A stretch of 64,000 nucleotides of DNA from G963663315 sp965214205 (GTDB lineage Bacteria > Pseudomonadota > Gammaproteobacteria > Arenicellales > Poriferihabitantaceae), in NCBI GenBank assembly GCA_965214205.1, contig OZ243941.1:1-64000 (forward strand). The letters run 5' to 3'. Every line of letters begins with the position of its first letter. The first letter of the stretch is position 1. Below, in pieces: positions 26,374-35,142 of this stretch. Below the pieces are notes generated by a model. It searched no databases. It saw nothing but the letters and a program-made list of their open reading frames with translations, and was not told the origin of the DNA. A program made the translations under genes and the position numbers.

Positions 26374-26661
26374 ATGGATATATTGTATTTTATTGTTCTG
26401 TTGGCGCTCTTTGCATCCATGCTGTGCTCATTGATCCGGGCCGGTCTGGGCCCCACCTGGTTTGACCGGGCCATTTCAGTAAACGCCTTTACCACCAAAA
26501 TAATCCTGACGATTTCGGTCTATCTGTTTGCGGTCGGTCACCCGGAATATATTGATATAGCGCTGCTTTACGGCTTGATCAACTATGTCGGAACACTGGC
26601 GTTGATCCACTGCCTCAATCGCCGGATAACCTCAAAAATCCCGGAAACAGCCAATGATTGA
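26374..26661 (+). CDS. mrpF: Mrp-type antiporter subunit F
   Basis: A 95-residue protein with three membrane helices. The LIRAGLGPTWFDRAISVNAFTTK segment between helices 1 and 2 is the hallmark of MrpF/MnhF (RxxxGPxxxDRxxxxN). The C-terminus overlaps the start of subunit G by 8 bases, typical of these tightly packed operons. Confidence 0.94.
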   Translation: MDILYFIVLLALFASMLCSLIRAGLGPTWFDRAISVNAFTTKIILTISVYLFAVGHPEYIDIALLYGLINYVGTLALIHCLNRRITSKIPETAND

Positions 26662-26956
26662 TCTGTTGGGAGGGACGCTTTTAATCCTGGGTTCAGTGGT
26701 CGTACTGGTTGGCGGAATTGGCCTACTGCGGTTGCCCGATGGCTTCAGTCGCCTTCACGCAGCCGGTGTAATCGACACTCTGGGAGCATGGCTTGTGTTA
26801 CTCGGCCTTCTGGTTCTATCGACTTCAGTGGTCGTCGCGTTCAAGGTCATCCTGTTGATCATCCTGTTGTATTTCCTCTCCCCCGTGAACTCCCACGGAT
26901 TATCACGAACCGCCCTCAAATCCGGCCTGCGGCCCTTCACCGACAAACCATCCTGA
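26654..26956 (+). CDS. mrpG: Mrp-type antiporter subunit G
   Basis: A 100-residue, three-helix protein of the MnhG/PhaG family. The segment GGIGLLRLPDGFSRLHAAGVID is diagnostic (GxxRxPDxxxRxHAxxxxDTLG). It overlaps mrpF by 8 bases and is followed by the MrpB-like gene after 13 bases. Confidence 0.94.
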   Translation: MIDLLGGTLLILGSVVVLVGGIGLLRLPDGFSRLHAAGVIDTLGAWLVLLGLLVLSTSVVVAFKVILLIILLYFLSPVNSHGLSRTALKSGLRPFTDKPS

Positions 26957-26969
26957 TCAGGACAATTTA

Positions 26970-27962
26970 ATGATTGATATGATCAACATCGGGATGGATA
27001 TCGGTTTGCTCGGTATGTTGCTGGCCTGCGCCCTGTTAATTCTGCGAAGTGGAAGCCTGCTCGCGATCACTTTATTATCCACCGCCTACAGCTTGTCGAT
27101 CTGCGCTCTTTTCGTGATTCTGGACGCGGTGGACGTCGCCTTTACGGAAGCCGCGGTTGGCGCCGGAATTTCCACCGTTTTGCTCCTGGCCGTGATCCGA
27201 CGCCAGGATGAGTCCCTGCATGCCCCGCGCTGGCCCTCTGCAATTTCGATTGTGATCGGACTGGGACTGGGCATACTGTTGATAATCGGAACACTGGATA
27301 TGCCGATGTACGGCAACCCGCAGGCGCCGGTTCATTTGCGCCTCGCGCCAAGATTTATCGGCCAGTCCGGCATGGAAACCGGGATCCCCAATGTCGTGAC
27401 ATCGGTATTGGCCAGTTACCGCGGCTACGATACCCTCGGCGAGGTGGTCGTGATTTTCGCCGCGGGTCTTGCGGTGCTGTTGCTGCTTCCCTCCGCGAGT
27501 ACGGATACAGACGAAAAACCCGAAGACAGACAACGCCGGACCTGGCTCGTAACCAATCCGATACTGAAAACGACCCTGCTCCGCGTCATTCCCCTGGTTT
27601 TGCTGTTCGCCCTGTATGTGCAGTTTCATGGCGACTATGGCCCCGGCGGCGGATTCCAGGCGGGCGTGATATTTGGCGCCGGGGTTATTACCTGCGGCCT
27701 GCTATGCGGCCTGGGAAAATTACTGACCATCCTGAGCGAGCGATGGGTTTCCATCGGCATGGCGGCCGGTGTATTGTTGTACGCAGGCACCGGAGTGGCG
27801 GCGATGTGGCTTAATGGAAATTTTCTCGATTACTCCACCCTGGCGGAGACTCCGACAGCCGGGCAGCATATCGGTATTCTGCTGATCGAATTCGGCGTCG
27901 GAATTACCGTTGCGTTCACGATGATTTCCCTTTTCATCTGTTTCAGCCGGGGCCGGAATTGA
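26970..27962 (+). CDS. Mrp antiporter subunit with DUF4040 and MnhB domains fused
   Basis: A 330-residue membrane protein that joins two modules which are separate in other systems. Residues about 8-75 form the three-helix DUF4040 module normally found at the C-terminus of MrpA (DVAFTEAAVGAGISTVLLL). Residues about 190-330 are MnhB (YGPGGGFQAGVIFGAG, then four helices). The middle carries a membrane-flanked segment of MbhE type. This matches the way MrpA's tail and MrpB are arranged in archaeal Mrp/Mbh clusters, here fused. It overlaps the next gene by 4 bases if that gene starts at TTG 27959. Confidence 0.85.
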   Translation: MIDMINIGMDIGLLGMLLACALLILRSGSLLAITLLSTAYSLSICALFVILDAVDVAFTEAAVGAGISTVLLLAVIRRQDESLHAPRWPSAISIVIGLGLGILLIIGTLDMPMYGNPQAPVHLRLAPRFIGQSGMETGIPNVVTSVLASYRGYDTLGEVVVIFAAGLAVLLLLPSASTDTDEKPEDRQRRTWLVTNPILKTTLLRVIPLVLLFALYVQFHGDYGPGGGFQAGVIFGAGVITCGLLCGLGKLLTILSERWVSIGMAAGVLLYAGTGVAAMWLNGNFLDYSTLAETPTAGQHIGILLIEFGVGITVAFTMISLFICFSRGRN

Positions 27963-28351
27963 CAGTGGACGCGAATTTCTCTCATTGGATACCGGGACTA
28001 CTCAACTACTGGGTCTCTGTCACCCTGTTTGTGCTGGGCCTGGTCATTGTCATCGACAGCCATAACCTGATCAAGAAACTGATCGGATTGAACCTGTTTC
28101 AATCCGCGGTATTCCTGTTGTTTATCACCATGGGCAAAGTGTCGGGCGGCCACCCTCCAATTCTGGACCCGTCGATTGAGGTCTACAGCAACCCCCTGCC
28201 CCATGTGCTGATTCTGACGGCCATTGTCGTCGGCGTGGCCACCACGGCGCTTGGACTCGCTCTGGTGGTACGGATTCGCCGGGTTTACGACACCGTTGAT
28301 GAGGATGAAATCGAGCACAACCCGGATGTGGAGCCGGAAATCATTCCATGA
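27959..28351 (+). CDS. mrpC: Mrp-type antiporter subunit C (NuoK-like)
   Basis: A 130-residue NuoK-like membrane subunit with three helices. The typical segments are NLIKKLIGLNLFQSAVFLLFI and the PLPHVLILTAIVVGVATTALGLAL stretch, where MrpC proteins carry a conserved P-x-P-x-A/V-L-x-L-T-x-I-V. Translation starts at TTG 27959 or GTG 27965. Its end overlaps the next gene by 4 bases (ATGA). Confidence 0.92.
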   Translation: MTVDANFSHWIPGLLNYWVSVTLFVLGLVIVIDSHNLIKKLIGLNLFQSAVFLLFITMGKVSGGHPPILDPSIEVYSNPLPHVLILTAIVVGVATTALGLALVVRIRRVYDTVDEDEIEHNPDVEPEIIP

Positions 28352-29868
28352 GTCTGATCACCGCCAGTCATTTACCCGTGTTGCAGGTGATCGCGCCGAT
28401 GCTGCTGGCGCCGTTTTGTATCGTGATCGGCAACCGGACGGTGGCTCGCGGTTTCATGCTGATTGCCGCTATCGTGATGTTCGGGATCAGCGTGGCGCTG
28501 ATGGCCGGAACGCTGGACGGCTACCGCTATATCTATGAACTGGGCGGCTGGGCGGCGCCGTGGGGCATCGAATATGTCGTCGACCCGGTCACCGCGTTCG
28601 TGCTTTTAACCATCAATCTGGTGCACTTGCTGGCAGCGATTTATTGTCTTTCCGGGAACCGTCCCGCCGGCAACCATGACACTCCCGATGCAACCGCCCG
28701 GCCCTCATTTTTCGCGGCGTGGCTGCTGTGTATTTGCGGATTGAACGGCATGGTGGTCACCAACGACGCCTTCAACCTGTTTGTTTTCCTCGAGATCAGT
28801 TCGCTTGCGACTTATGTGCTGATCAGTTGCGGCCGGGACCACAGGGCATTGCTTGCGGCATACCGCTACCTGATTATGGGCGCCGTCGGCGCGACATTCG
28901 TGCTGCTTTCGGTCGGGCTGCTGTACATGCAGACGGGAACATTGAATATTTCCGACCTGGCTGACCGGATTGCCGACAAGGGAGCGGATCGGACAATCAT
29001 CATGGCGTTATCGTTCTTCGTAATTGGCATTGGCATCAAGTGCGCCATCTTTCCATTGCATGACTGGTTGCCGAACGCCTATAACTACGCCCCGGATTCG
29101 GTCACGGTTTTATTGTCCGGGACAGCAACCAAGGTTGCGCTGTATGTACTGCTGCGTTTCCTGCACGACCTGTTCAGCGCCGACTTCAGTATCCTGACCA
29201 TGCCGCTGGACTGGGTCCTGATCATCTGCGGTATTCTCGGCATGCTTCTGGCGCCCCTGATCGCATTGCGTGAATCCAGTTTGAAGCGGATGTTCGCCTG
29301 GTCCAGTGTGGCGCAGATATCCTATATTGTGGTCGGGGTCGGCCTCGGCACAACAGCGGGGGTCGCCGCGGCGCTGCTGCACCTGTTCAATCATTCGATC
29401 ATCAAAGCCATGATCTTCATGGCGGTCGGAATTCTCATTGCCAGGACCGGCACCGCCAGAATCAAGCATCTCGGCAGCGTCGCCCACCATCATCGGTTTG
29501 CCTGCTATATTCTGTTGTTCGGCGGCCTCAGCCTGATCGGCCTCCCCGGCACGACCGGCTTTGTCAGCAAATGGGTACTGGTGACTGCGGTAATCGACAA
29601 GGGGTCGTGGTGGCTGACAATTCCGGTATTGGCCGGTTCACTGGCCAGCGCCTCTTATGTCTGGAGGATCGTGGAAGTACTGTGGGCAAAGCCGGTGCAT
29701 CCGGAACTGGACGCGCAGCCGACCGGAATCCATTTCGTCGAGTGGTTCCCACTGGTCATCCTGGCCGCTCTCGCGGTCTGGTTTGGATTGAATGCGACCT
29801 GGCTGACCGGGGTCGCGGATATGGCCGCATCCAGTCTGGTTGGAACCGGTATCGGAGCGGTCAGGTAA
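28348..29868 (+). CDS. mrpD: Mrp-type antiporter subunit D, first copy (NuoN/NuoM-like)
   Basis: A 506-residue proton-pumping subunit of the ND2/ND4/ND5 family with about 14 membrane helices. It carries the family's charged key positions in conserved context: NLFVFLEISSLATYVLI near residue 145 (the glutamate of helix 5), IKCAIFPLHDWLPNAYNYAP (the lysine of helix 7) and KAMIFMAVG near residue 352. Later LPGTTGFVSKWVL matches the antiporter C-terminal lysine segment. It is the first of three such genes in the operon. Confidence 0.92.
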   Translation: MSLITASHLPVLQVIAPMLLAPFCIVIGNRTVARGFMLIAAIVMFGISVALMAGTLDGYRYIYELGGWAAPWGIEYVVDPVTAFVLLTINLVHLLAAIYCLSGNRPAGNHDTPDATARPSFFAAWLLCICGLNGMVVTNDAFNLFVFLEISSLATYVLISCGRDHRALLAAYRYLIMGAVGATFVLLSVGLLYMQTGTLNISDLADRIADKGADRTIIMALSFFVIGIGIKCAIFPLHDWLPNAYNYAPDSVTVLLSGTATKVALYVLLRFLHDLFSADFSILTMPLDWVLIICGILGMLLAPLIALRESSLKRMFAWSSVAQISYIVVGVGLGTTAGVAAALLHLFNHSIIKAMIFMAVGILIARTGTARIKHLGSVAHHHRFACYILLFGGLSLIGLPGTTGFVSKWVLVTAVIDKGSWWLTIPVLAGSLASASYVWRIVEVLWAKPVHPELDAQPTGIHFVEWFPLVILAALAVWFGLNATWLTGVADMAASSLVGTGIGAVR

Positions 29869-31313
29869 TGTTTGGAGGTATACTGCCCGTCCTGTGCGTC
29901 CTGGCGCCATTGCTCGGCGCCTGTGCAGTGGCCGCTGGCAGAAAAACACCCGCAACCAGGGACGCCGCGCTGATCATAACCGGGCTGGTCACCCTGGCCC
30001 TGCTGGTTACCCTGTTTCTGTATCGTGATCAATATCATCAGGCGCAGGTTCTGTTGCAGATACTGCCCGGCCTGCGAATCGCCTTTCATGTCGAACCTCT
30101 GGGGCTAATCTTCGCACTCAGCGCCGGTCTGTTATGGCCGATCACCTCGGTTTATGCCATCAGCTATTTGAATGCGGGAAACGATAAACACCAAACCCGT
30201 TTCCATGCCCTGTTTTGTGTCGCTATCAGCAGCGTCATGGGTATCGCTTTCGCGGAGAATCTGTTTACCCTGTTCCTGTTTTACGAGATACTGACTTTTT
30301 CCACCTGGCCGCTGGTCACTCACAGCCGCACCCCAGCTGCAATCTCTGCGGGCCGGGTCTATCTGGGCGTGTTGTTGACCACTTCGCTGTTGCCGTTTCT
30401 GCTCGCGATTGTACTGGTGGGCAATTACGGCGATGGTATCTCGTTCGTATCCGGGGGGGTATTGTCCGCGGCGCCGCCATCTCTGGTTGGACTTCTGGTA
30501 TTCCTGTTTCTGTTCGGCATCGGCAAAGCCGCGGTCATGCCGTTCCATCGGTGGCTGCCCAATGCCATGGTCGCGCCGGCTCCGGTCAGCGCCTTGCTGC
30601 ATGCCGTGGCAGTCGTCAAGGCTGGCGTATTTTCCATACTCAAGATCAGCGTCTATATTTTTGGCTTCGATACGCTGCAATCGCTGCCAATCTACGATCT
30701 GATTCTCTGGATCCCCGCGCTGACCATACTGCTGGCTTCGGCCATCGCCATGCGGCAGGATGACCTGAAGGCCCGCCTTGCCTATTCAACCGTCAGTCAA
30801 TTATCCTATATCGTGCTGGGAGCGTTGATGGCTAACCAGATGGCCATAACGGGCAGCGGATTGCATATCACCATGCACGCATTCGGCAAAATCACCCTGT
30901 TCTTCTGCGCCGGCGCCATCATCGTCCTTTCCGGCAAGACCCGGGTATCGCAACTGGATGGGCTGGGCCGGGCTATGCCATGGACATTTGCCGCATTTTT
31001 TGTGGCATCGCTGTCAGTGGCCGGACTGCCGCCGGTGGGCGGCTTGTGGAGCAAGTGGTATCTGGCGCTGGGTGTCCTGGAACAGGGGCAGATCGCCCTG
31101 CTGGCGGTACTAATGATCAGTTCATTGTTGAATGTGTATTACCTGACCGCCATTCCATTAAGAGCGTTTTTCCTGAAAGGCGAAAATCCGGAGTATAGCC
31201 TGGAAACCCGCCACGCGATGATTGCCCCGCTTGTGGTGACTGCGTTGATCAGCGTCGCGTTGTTCTTCATTGCCGATGATCTGGCGGCATTTATTCAGCA
31301 GGTTGCGGCATGA
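29868..31313 (+). CDS. Mrp-type antiporter D-like subunit, second copy
   Basis: A second proton-pumping subunit of the NuoN/M/L type. The start at ATG 29868 overlaps the stop of the previous gene (TAATG), giving 481 residues (MFGGILPVLCVL...). Family landmarks are LFTLFLFYEILTFSTWPLVTH, IGKAAVMPFHRWLPNAMVAPAPVSA (the lysine and PxHxWLPxA motif), LKARLAYSTVSQLSYI, and LPPVGGLWSKWYL. It is clearly divergent from the first and third copies, so this is not a recent duplication. Confidence 0.9.
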   Translation: MFGGILPVLCVLAPLLGACAVAAGRKTPATRDAALIITGLVTLALLVTLFLYRDQYHQAQVLLQILPGLRIAFHVEPLGLIFALSAGLLWPITSVYAISYLNAGNDKHQTRFHALFCVAISSVMGIAFAENLFTLFLFYEILTFSTWPLVTHSRTPAAISAGRVYLGVLLTTSLLPFLLAIVLVGNYGDGISFVSGGVLSAAPPSLVGLLVFLFLFGIGKAAVMPFHRWLPNAMVAPAPVSALLHAVAVVKAGVFSILKISVYIFGFDTLQSLPIYDLILWIPALTILLASAIAMRQDDLKARLAYSTVSQLSYIVLGALMANQMAITGSGLHITMHAFGKITLFFCAGAIIVLSGKTRVSQLDGLGRAMPWTFAAFFVASLSVAGLPPVGGLWSKWYLALGVLEQGQIALLAVLMISSLLNVYYLTAIPLRAFFLKGENPEYSLETRHAMIAPLVVTALISVALFFIADDLAAFIQQVAA

Positions 31314-31603
31314 CGGATCAAAAGACGGATAGCGTGATTCAACGGTTCAGACAACTGCCCGCATCGGTACGCAATGGCCTGATCGGGTTTTTCGGGTTGT
31401 GCGGTGGACTGGTTTTGCTTGACCTCATCGTGGCCAAAAAGGGTGATTACTGGTGGACTTTTTTCGGGTTCACCTGCCTGTTCGGCTTCGTCGCCTGCGT
31501 CATACTGGTACTGATCGCAAGCTGGATGAGGAAGCCTCTGATGCGCGATGAACAATACTATGACCGCAGTTCAAAGACAGAGACAGAGATGAAACCGAAA
31601 TGA
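31310..31603 (+). CDS. small two-helix membrane protein within the antiporter operon
   Basis: A 97-residue protein I cannot name. It has a charged N-terminus, two hydrophobic segments (about residues 24-41 and 45-70) and a charged C-terminal tail (MRDEQYYDRSSKTETEMK). It overlaps the genes on both sides by 4 bases, so it is translated with the antiporter and probably part of that complex. Its place between two D-like genes suggests an accessory subunit of the third D-like protein; this is inference. Confidence 0.7.
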   Translation: MTDQKTDSVIQRFRQLPASVRNGLIGFFGLCGGLVLLDLIVAKKGDYWWTFFGFTCLFGFVACVILVLIASWMRKPLMRDEQYYDRSSKTETEMKPK

Positions 31604-33288
31604 TCAACGCTCCATTTCTCATTTTCCTGATCGGCGCGGCCTTTAGCCTGTCGGTTCATGGAAATTTACGCAAGATTATTATGCTGGCGACGCCAGTCAT
31701 CGGGCTGTTTAATCTGCTCATGCTGGACTCATCCATGTCCTGGACTGTGCAATGGTCGAACCTGCAACTGATCCTGTTTCAGATGGACCGACTGAGTTTC
31801 ATTTTCGCCATACTATTCCACATTGCCGCAATCATCGCCATTATTTATGCCTGGCATGTCAACGACCGACCCCAGCAAGCAGCAGCGCTGCTCTATCCGG
31901 GCAGCGCTCTCGGGGCGGTATTTGCCGGTGACTGGCTGACCCTTTTCATATTCTGGGAATGTCTCGCCATCACCTCGGTTTTCTTTATCACTGCAAGACA
32001 TACGCCATCCGCAACCCGGGCCGCCATCCGCTATCTGGTTTTTCAGGTTGTGTCCGGGGTACTGCTGTTGAGCGGCGCTCTGGTGATGCTGCATGAAACC
32101 GGGGATATTTCGGTGCGTTCTCTGGACCTCGATCATCCGGGCGCGAAATTGTTGCTGCTGGCATTCGGGATCAAGGCCGCCTTCCCGTTCCTGCATAACT
32201 GGCTGACCGATGCCTACCCGGAGGCGACCGCTACCGGCACGGTGTTCTTGAGCGCTTTCACAACCAAGGTAGCCGTCTATGCACTGGCGCGCTCATTCAC
32301 AGGCCTCGATATACTGGTCTATGTCGGCGCCATCATGGCCTGTTTCCCGATTTTCTTCGCAGTGATTGAGAACGACCTGCGGCGCGTGCTCGGATACAGC
32401 ATGATCAACCAGATCGGCTTCATGGTTTGCGGCATCGGTATCGGCACCGAACTCGCGGTCAACGGGGCGGTGGCACACGCATTCAACGATGTCATTTTCA
32501 AGGGCTTGCTGATGATGTCGATGGGAGCGGTGCTGTTTCGCACCGGCGAAATGCGCGGCTCCGAGCTCGGTGGTCTGGCACGGACAATGCCGCGGACTAC
32601 CGGGCTGTGTATTATCGGCGCGGCCTCGATATCCGCATTCCCCCTGTTCAGTGGTTTCGTCAGTAAATCCATGGTAATGGCCGCATTACTGATCGAGCAT
32701 CATGAGATAGTATGGCTGGCCATGCTGTTCGCGTCTGCCGGAGTTTTCCATCATGCTGGCATCAAAATACCCTACTTTGCCTTCTTCGCCCATGACTCCG
32801 GGAAACGACCTCAAGAAGCGCCCCTGCACATGCTGATCGCGATGTCGATAGCCGCTTTGCTTTGTATCTTTATCGGCTGTTATCCGTGGATATTGTACAA
32901 CTATCTACCATTTCCGGTGGATTACCACCCGTTCGATATTCCCGATGTCGTAAAGCAGACCCAGTTACTGTTTTTCTCAGCGCTGGCGTTTGTCTGGTTA
33001 CAGTTGAAAGGCCTGTACCCACCCGAACTGAAATCCACCAATCTCGACAGTGAATGGCTATACAGGAGACTCTGGCCTGGACTGTATGGCTGCATCACCG
33101 ATCTTGCCAGCCGCCTGAATCAGGGCTTCATGACGATGCTCACGGATACGGCAGTAGCCATGACGCCGGTAGCGCGAAAGCAATCTTACAACCTGCTTAT
33201 GACATGGCCCGTGCGGCAAATGGTATTGATTGCCTCGGCGCTGCTGGCCATCGTATTATTATTGTTCTATATTTTCTCACCCGGTTAA
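31600..33288 (+). CDS. Mrp-type antiporter D-like subunit, third copy
   Basis: A 562-residue, third member of the NuoL/M/N family in the operon. Landmarks: WLTLFIFWECLAITSVFFI (the helix-5 glutamate), FGIKAAFPFLHNWLTDAYPEATATGTVFLSAFTTKVAVYAL (the helix-7/8 region), LRRVLGYSMINQIGFMVCG, and FNDVIFKGLLMMSMG. It ends with a long hydrophilic part and a final helix (about residues 535-560). This C-terminal extension is NuoL-like in position but shorter. It is the last gene of the antiporter operon. Confidence 0.88.
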   Translation: MINAPFLIFLIGAAFSLSVHGNLRKIIMLATPVIGLFNLLMLDSSMSWTVQWSNLQLILFQMDRLSFIFAILFHIAAIIAIIYAWHVNDRPQQAAALLYPGSALGAVFAGDWLTLFIFWECLAITSVFFITARHTPSATRAAIRYLVFQVVSGVLLLSGALVMLHETGDISVRSLDLDHPGAKLLLLAFGIKAAFPFLHNWLTDAYPEATATGTVFLSAFTTKVAVYALARSFTGLDILVYVGAIMACFPIFFAVIENDLRRVLGYSMINQIGFMVCGIGIGTELAVNGAVAHAFNDVIFKGLLMMSMGAVLFRTGEMRGSELGGLARTMPRTTGLCIIGAASISAFPLFSGFVSKSMVMAALLIEHHEIVWLAMLFASAGVFHHAGIKIPYFAFFAHDSGKRPQEAPLHMLIAMSIAALLCIFIGCYPWILYNYLPFPVDYHPFDIPDVVKQTQLLFFSALAFVWLQLKGLYPPELKSTNLDSEWLYRRLWPGLYGCITDLASRLNQGFMTMLTDTAVAMTPVARKQSYNLLMTWPVRQMVLIASALLAIVLLLFYIFSPG

Positions 33289-33304
33289 CCAGACCTGATC
33301 GTTG

Positions 33305-34468
33305 ATGTCGCTGGAAACATCCACAAAGCGGATAAACCGGATACAACAGGCTCTCCCGGCAGTCAGATATCCAGTGTCATCTTCCCTGACCCTGCCGCCT
33401 GAGTGCTATCACGATGACGACTGGCTGGAGCATGAGGTGAATTGTCTGTTCAGACGGGGCTGGTTCGGTATCGGCAGGCGGGATCAATGGCAAAAACCGG
33501 GCGATTATCAGACGATTGAGGTCACCGGTGCGCCGATTGTGGTGATCCTGGACCAGGACGGCGAGCTGCAAGCCCTGTCCAATGTATGCCTGCATCGAAG
33601 CAGCGCGATCATGACTGGCGTCGGTAATTGCAAGGCGATGGTCTGTCCGTTTCATGGCTGGAGCTATGATACACGGGGCCGCCTGATCTCCGCTCCCAGA
33701 ATGGAAAGCGCGGATGGTTTCCAGGGAAAACAATACAGCCTGAAAAAGTTCCACGCAGACTGTCTGGACGGGTTTGTTTTCCTTAGCCTGGAAGAGAACC
33801 CTGTTTCGCTGGCAGACTGGTCAGGAGATTTCGAACAGGTCCATGCGCCGTGGTCGCCGGGTGATCTGGTCACCACCGACATCCGCACATTCGATGTGAA
33901 CTGCAACTGGAAGCTGTTTATCGAGGTATTCAACGAATACTATCACCTGCCCTTTGTGCATCCGCATTCAATCAGCCACTACTACCCGGAACCCCAATCG
34001 GCTGATCTGGTCATCGGCGAATACACGACCCAGTTTGGCGAAACGGACGGCAACTCGGCGCTGCTGGAAGAAAACCAGGCCGATTCCTTTCCGATGATCC
34101 CGACTCTCGGCGAAAAGGAAAAAAAGGGAACGCGCTACACCTGGATCTATCCCAATCTGACCTTCGCCGCCAGCGCCGACTGCGTATGGATCTACCATGT
34201 CTACCCGATTACGGCGAAATCCACCCGAGTGGTGCAAACCGTTTGCTTTCCGAAAGAGACCACCCAGCGCGATGACTTCCAGGAAAAATCCGAAATGTAC
34301 TACCAGCGCTTCGATTTTGCGATCAAAGAAGACATTCCCGCGCTGGAGCGGCAACAGGCCGGGATGCAATCCCCTTATGCCGTGCAGGGAAGATTTTCCG
34401 CGCTGGAACCGTGTGTCGGAAATTTTGCCTGCTGGTATTCACAGGCGACCCGAAACGACATCCCCTGA
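33305..34468 (+). CDS. Rieske [2Fe-2S] oxygenase alpha subunit with bridging glutamate
   Basis: A Rieske non-haem iron oxygenase of 387 residues from ATG 33305 (a TTG one codon earlier is also open). The Rieske cluster ligands are C95, H97, C114 and H117 in CLHR and CPFHGWSYD. The catalytic iron ligands are H214 and H219 in EYYHLPFVH, and the residue that bridges the two metal sites is Glu211, not the Asp of aromatic ring dioxygenases. Glu in this place is found in the carnitine and glycine betaine oxygenases (CntA, GbcA). A quaternary amine is therefore a reasonable guess at substrate class. No reductase gene is adjacent. It starts 16 bases after the antiporter operon. Confidence 0.88.
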   Translation: MSLETSTKRINRIQQALPAVRYPVSSSLTLPPECYHDDDWLEHEVNCLFRRGWFGIGRRDQWQKPGDYQTIEVTGAPIVVILDQDGELQALSNVCLHRSSAIMTGVGNCKAMVCPFHGWSYDTRGRLISAPRMESADGFQGKQYSLKKFHADCLDGFVFLSLEENPVSLADWSGDFEQVHAPWSPGDLVTTDIRTFDVNCNWKLFIEVFNEYYHLPFVHPHSISHYYPEPQSADLVIGEYTTQFGETDGNSALLEENQADSFPMIPTLGEKEKKGTRYTWIYPNLTFAASADCVWIYHVYPITAKSTRVVQTVCFPKETTQRDDFQEKSEMYYQRFDFAIKEDIPALERQQAGMQSPYAVQGRFSALEPCVGNFACWYSQATRNDIP

Positions 34469-34498
34469 CCCTTACTTCCGTCCTTCCCGCGCCCCTTC

Positions 34499-34526
34499 CG
34501 TCTTTCCCGTGCAGACGGGAATCCAC
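34499..34526. repeat. dispersed palindromic repeat, copy 2 (diverged)
   Basis: TTTCCCGTGCAGACGGGAAT at 34502-34521 is the same hairpin as the other copies, with a changed loop. It lies about 30 bases after the stop codon of the Rieske gene, and the flanking CCTTCCCGCGCCCCTTCCG (34482-34500) matches the left flank of copy 4. Confidence 0.7.
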
Positions 34527-34554
34527 AACCATTCAGGTGCTGTGCCTACAGTCA

Positions 34555-34637
34555 TCGTAGGGGCGCCCCTCTGTGGGTGCCCGCTGTTGATTCCTGTTTC
34601 ATCCATTTGCGGGAGGGTACAAGACCCTCCCCTACGA
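34555..34637. repeat. compound inverted repeat, possible small non-autonomous element
   Basis: Outer arms TCGTAGGGG (34555-34563) and CCCCTACGA (34629-34637) are perfect inverses. Inside lie the palindrome GGGGCGCCCC (34560-34569) and a GAGGGT...ACCCTC hairpin (34613-34629). The rest of the gap from 34469 to 34789 is AT-rich toward its end and holds no gene I can support. Confidence 0.6.
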
Positions 34638-34789
34638 CATCATTTCGTCATGAATGACAACCTCAGGGCATCTCTACGATGACGGCTTTTTTCAAGACAA
34701 GATCAAAGCCATTCGTTCACTTCTTGCTGTCCGATACCAATACATACAAAACATTCAAACATTTATTAATTCAAGAGGATTTTTGTTGT

Positions 34790-35099
34790 TCAGGGTTCGA
34801 ACAATCTGTGTCTTGCCTTATCTGACGTTTTCCGGATGGTCTTGTCCAGTGTGGCGATAGGGCAGGATTGTTTTAACGCCAGAATTATGTAGGCCGCATC
34901 ATACGCTGATACACCGTAAGTATGAGAGAGTTTATATAGATTTGCCGGTGTTTCCGAGCCACGAATCACTGTGGATAAATCAAACAGCCAGGTCAGTTGA
35001 CTCGTACATCGAGATGGAGGTAACTTGTTTCGCTTGCAATAAAACTGCACTACAAAAGCTGCTTCACAGGTCCAGATATACGGAACGATGACTTGCAGG
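34790..35099 (-). pseudogene. 5'-truncated vapC-like PIN-domain toxin gene
   Basis: The minus-strand frame ending at 34790 reads as the C-terminal two thirds of a PIN ribonuclease. Matching the family are VIVPYIWTCEAAFVVQFY (usual form VPxxWxxExANVL), then YGVSAYDAAYIILAL, the most conserved part, and the CPIATLDKT segment with its acidic residue. The N-terminal strand with the first catalytic Asp is missing: reading upstream the frame meets a TAA at about 35137. Any protein starting at the ATG 35050 would lack half of the active site, so I call it a remnant. Confidence 0.6.
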
Positions 35100-35142
35100 T
35101 TCTGTGAGTGGATTGTCCAGCAACTCGTTCTGTTTTAACGTT

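Noticed and set aside
29571..29867. Extension of the second D-like antiporter gene into the first
   Set aside because: The frame is open within the previous subunit gene, but the TAATG overlap at 29866-29870 gives the typical start of this kind of protein.
34469..34789. CRISPR array or tRNA in the gap after the Rieske gene
   Set aside because: The repeats are single hairpins without regular spacing, and I found no cloverleaf with a tRNA T-loop pattern.
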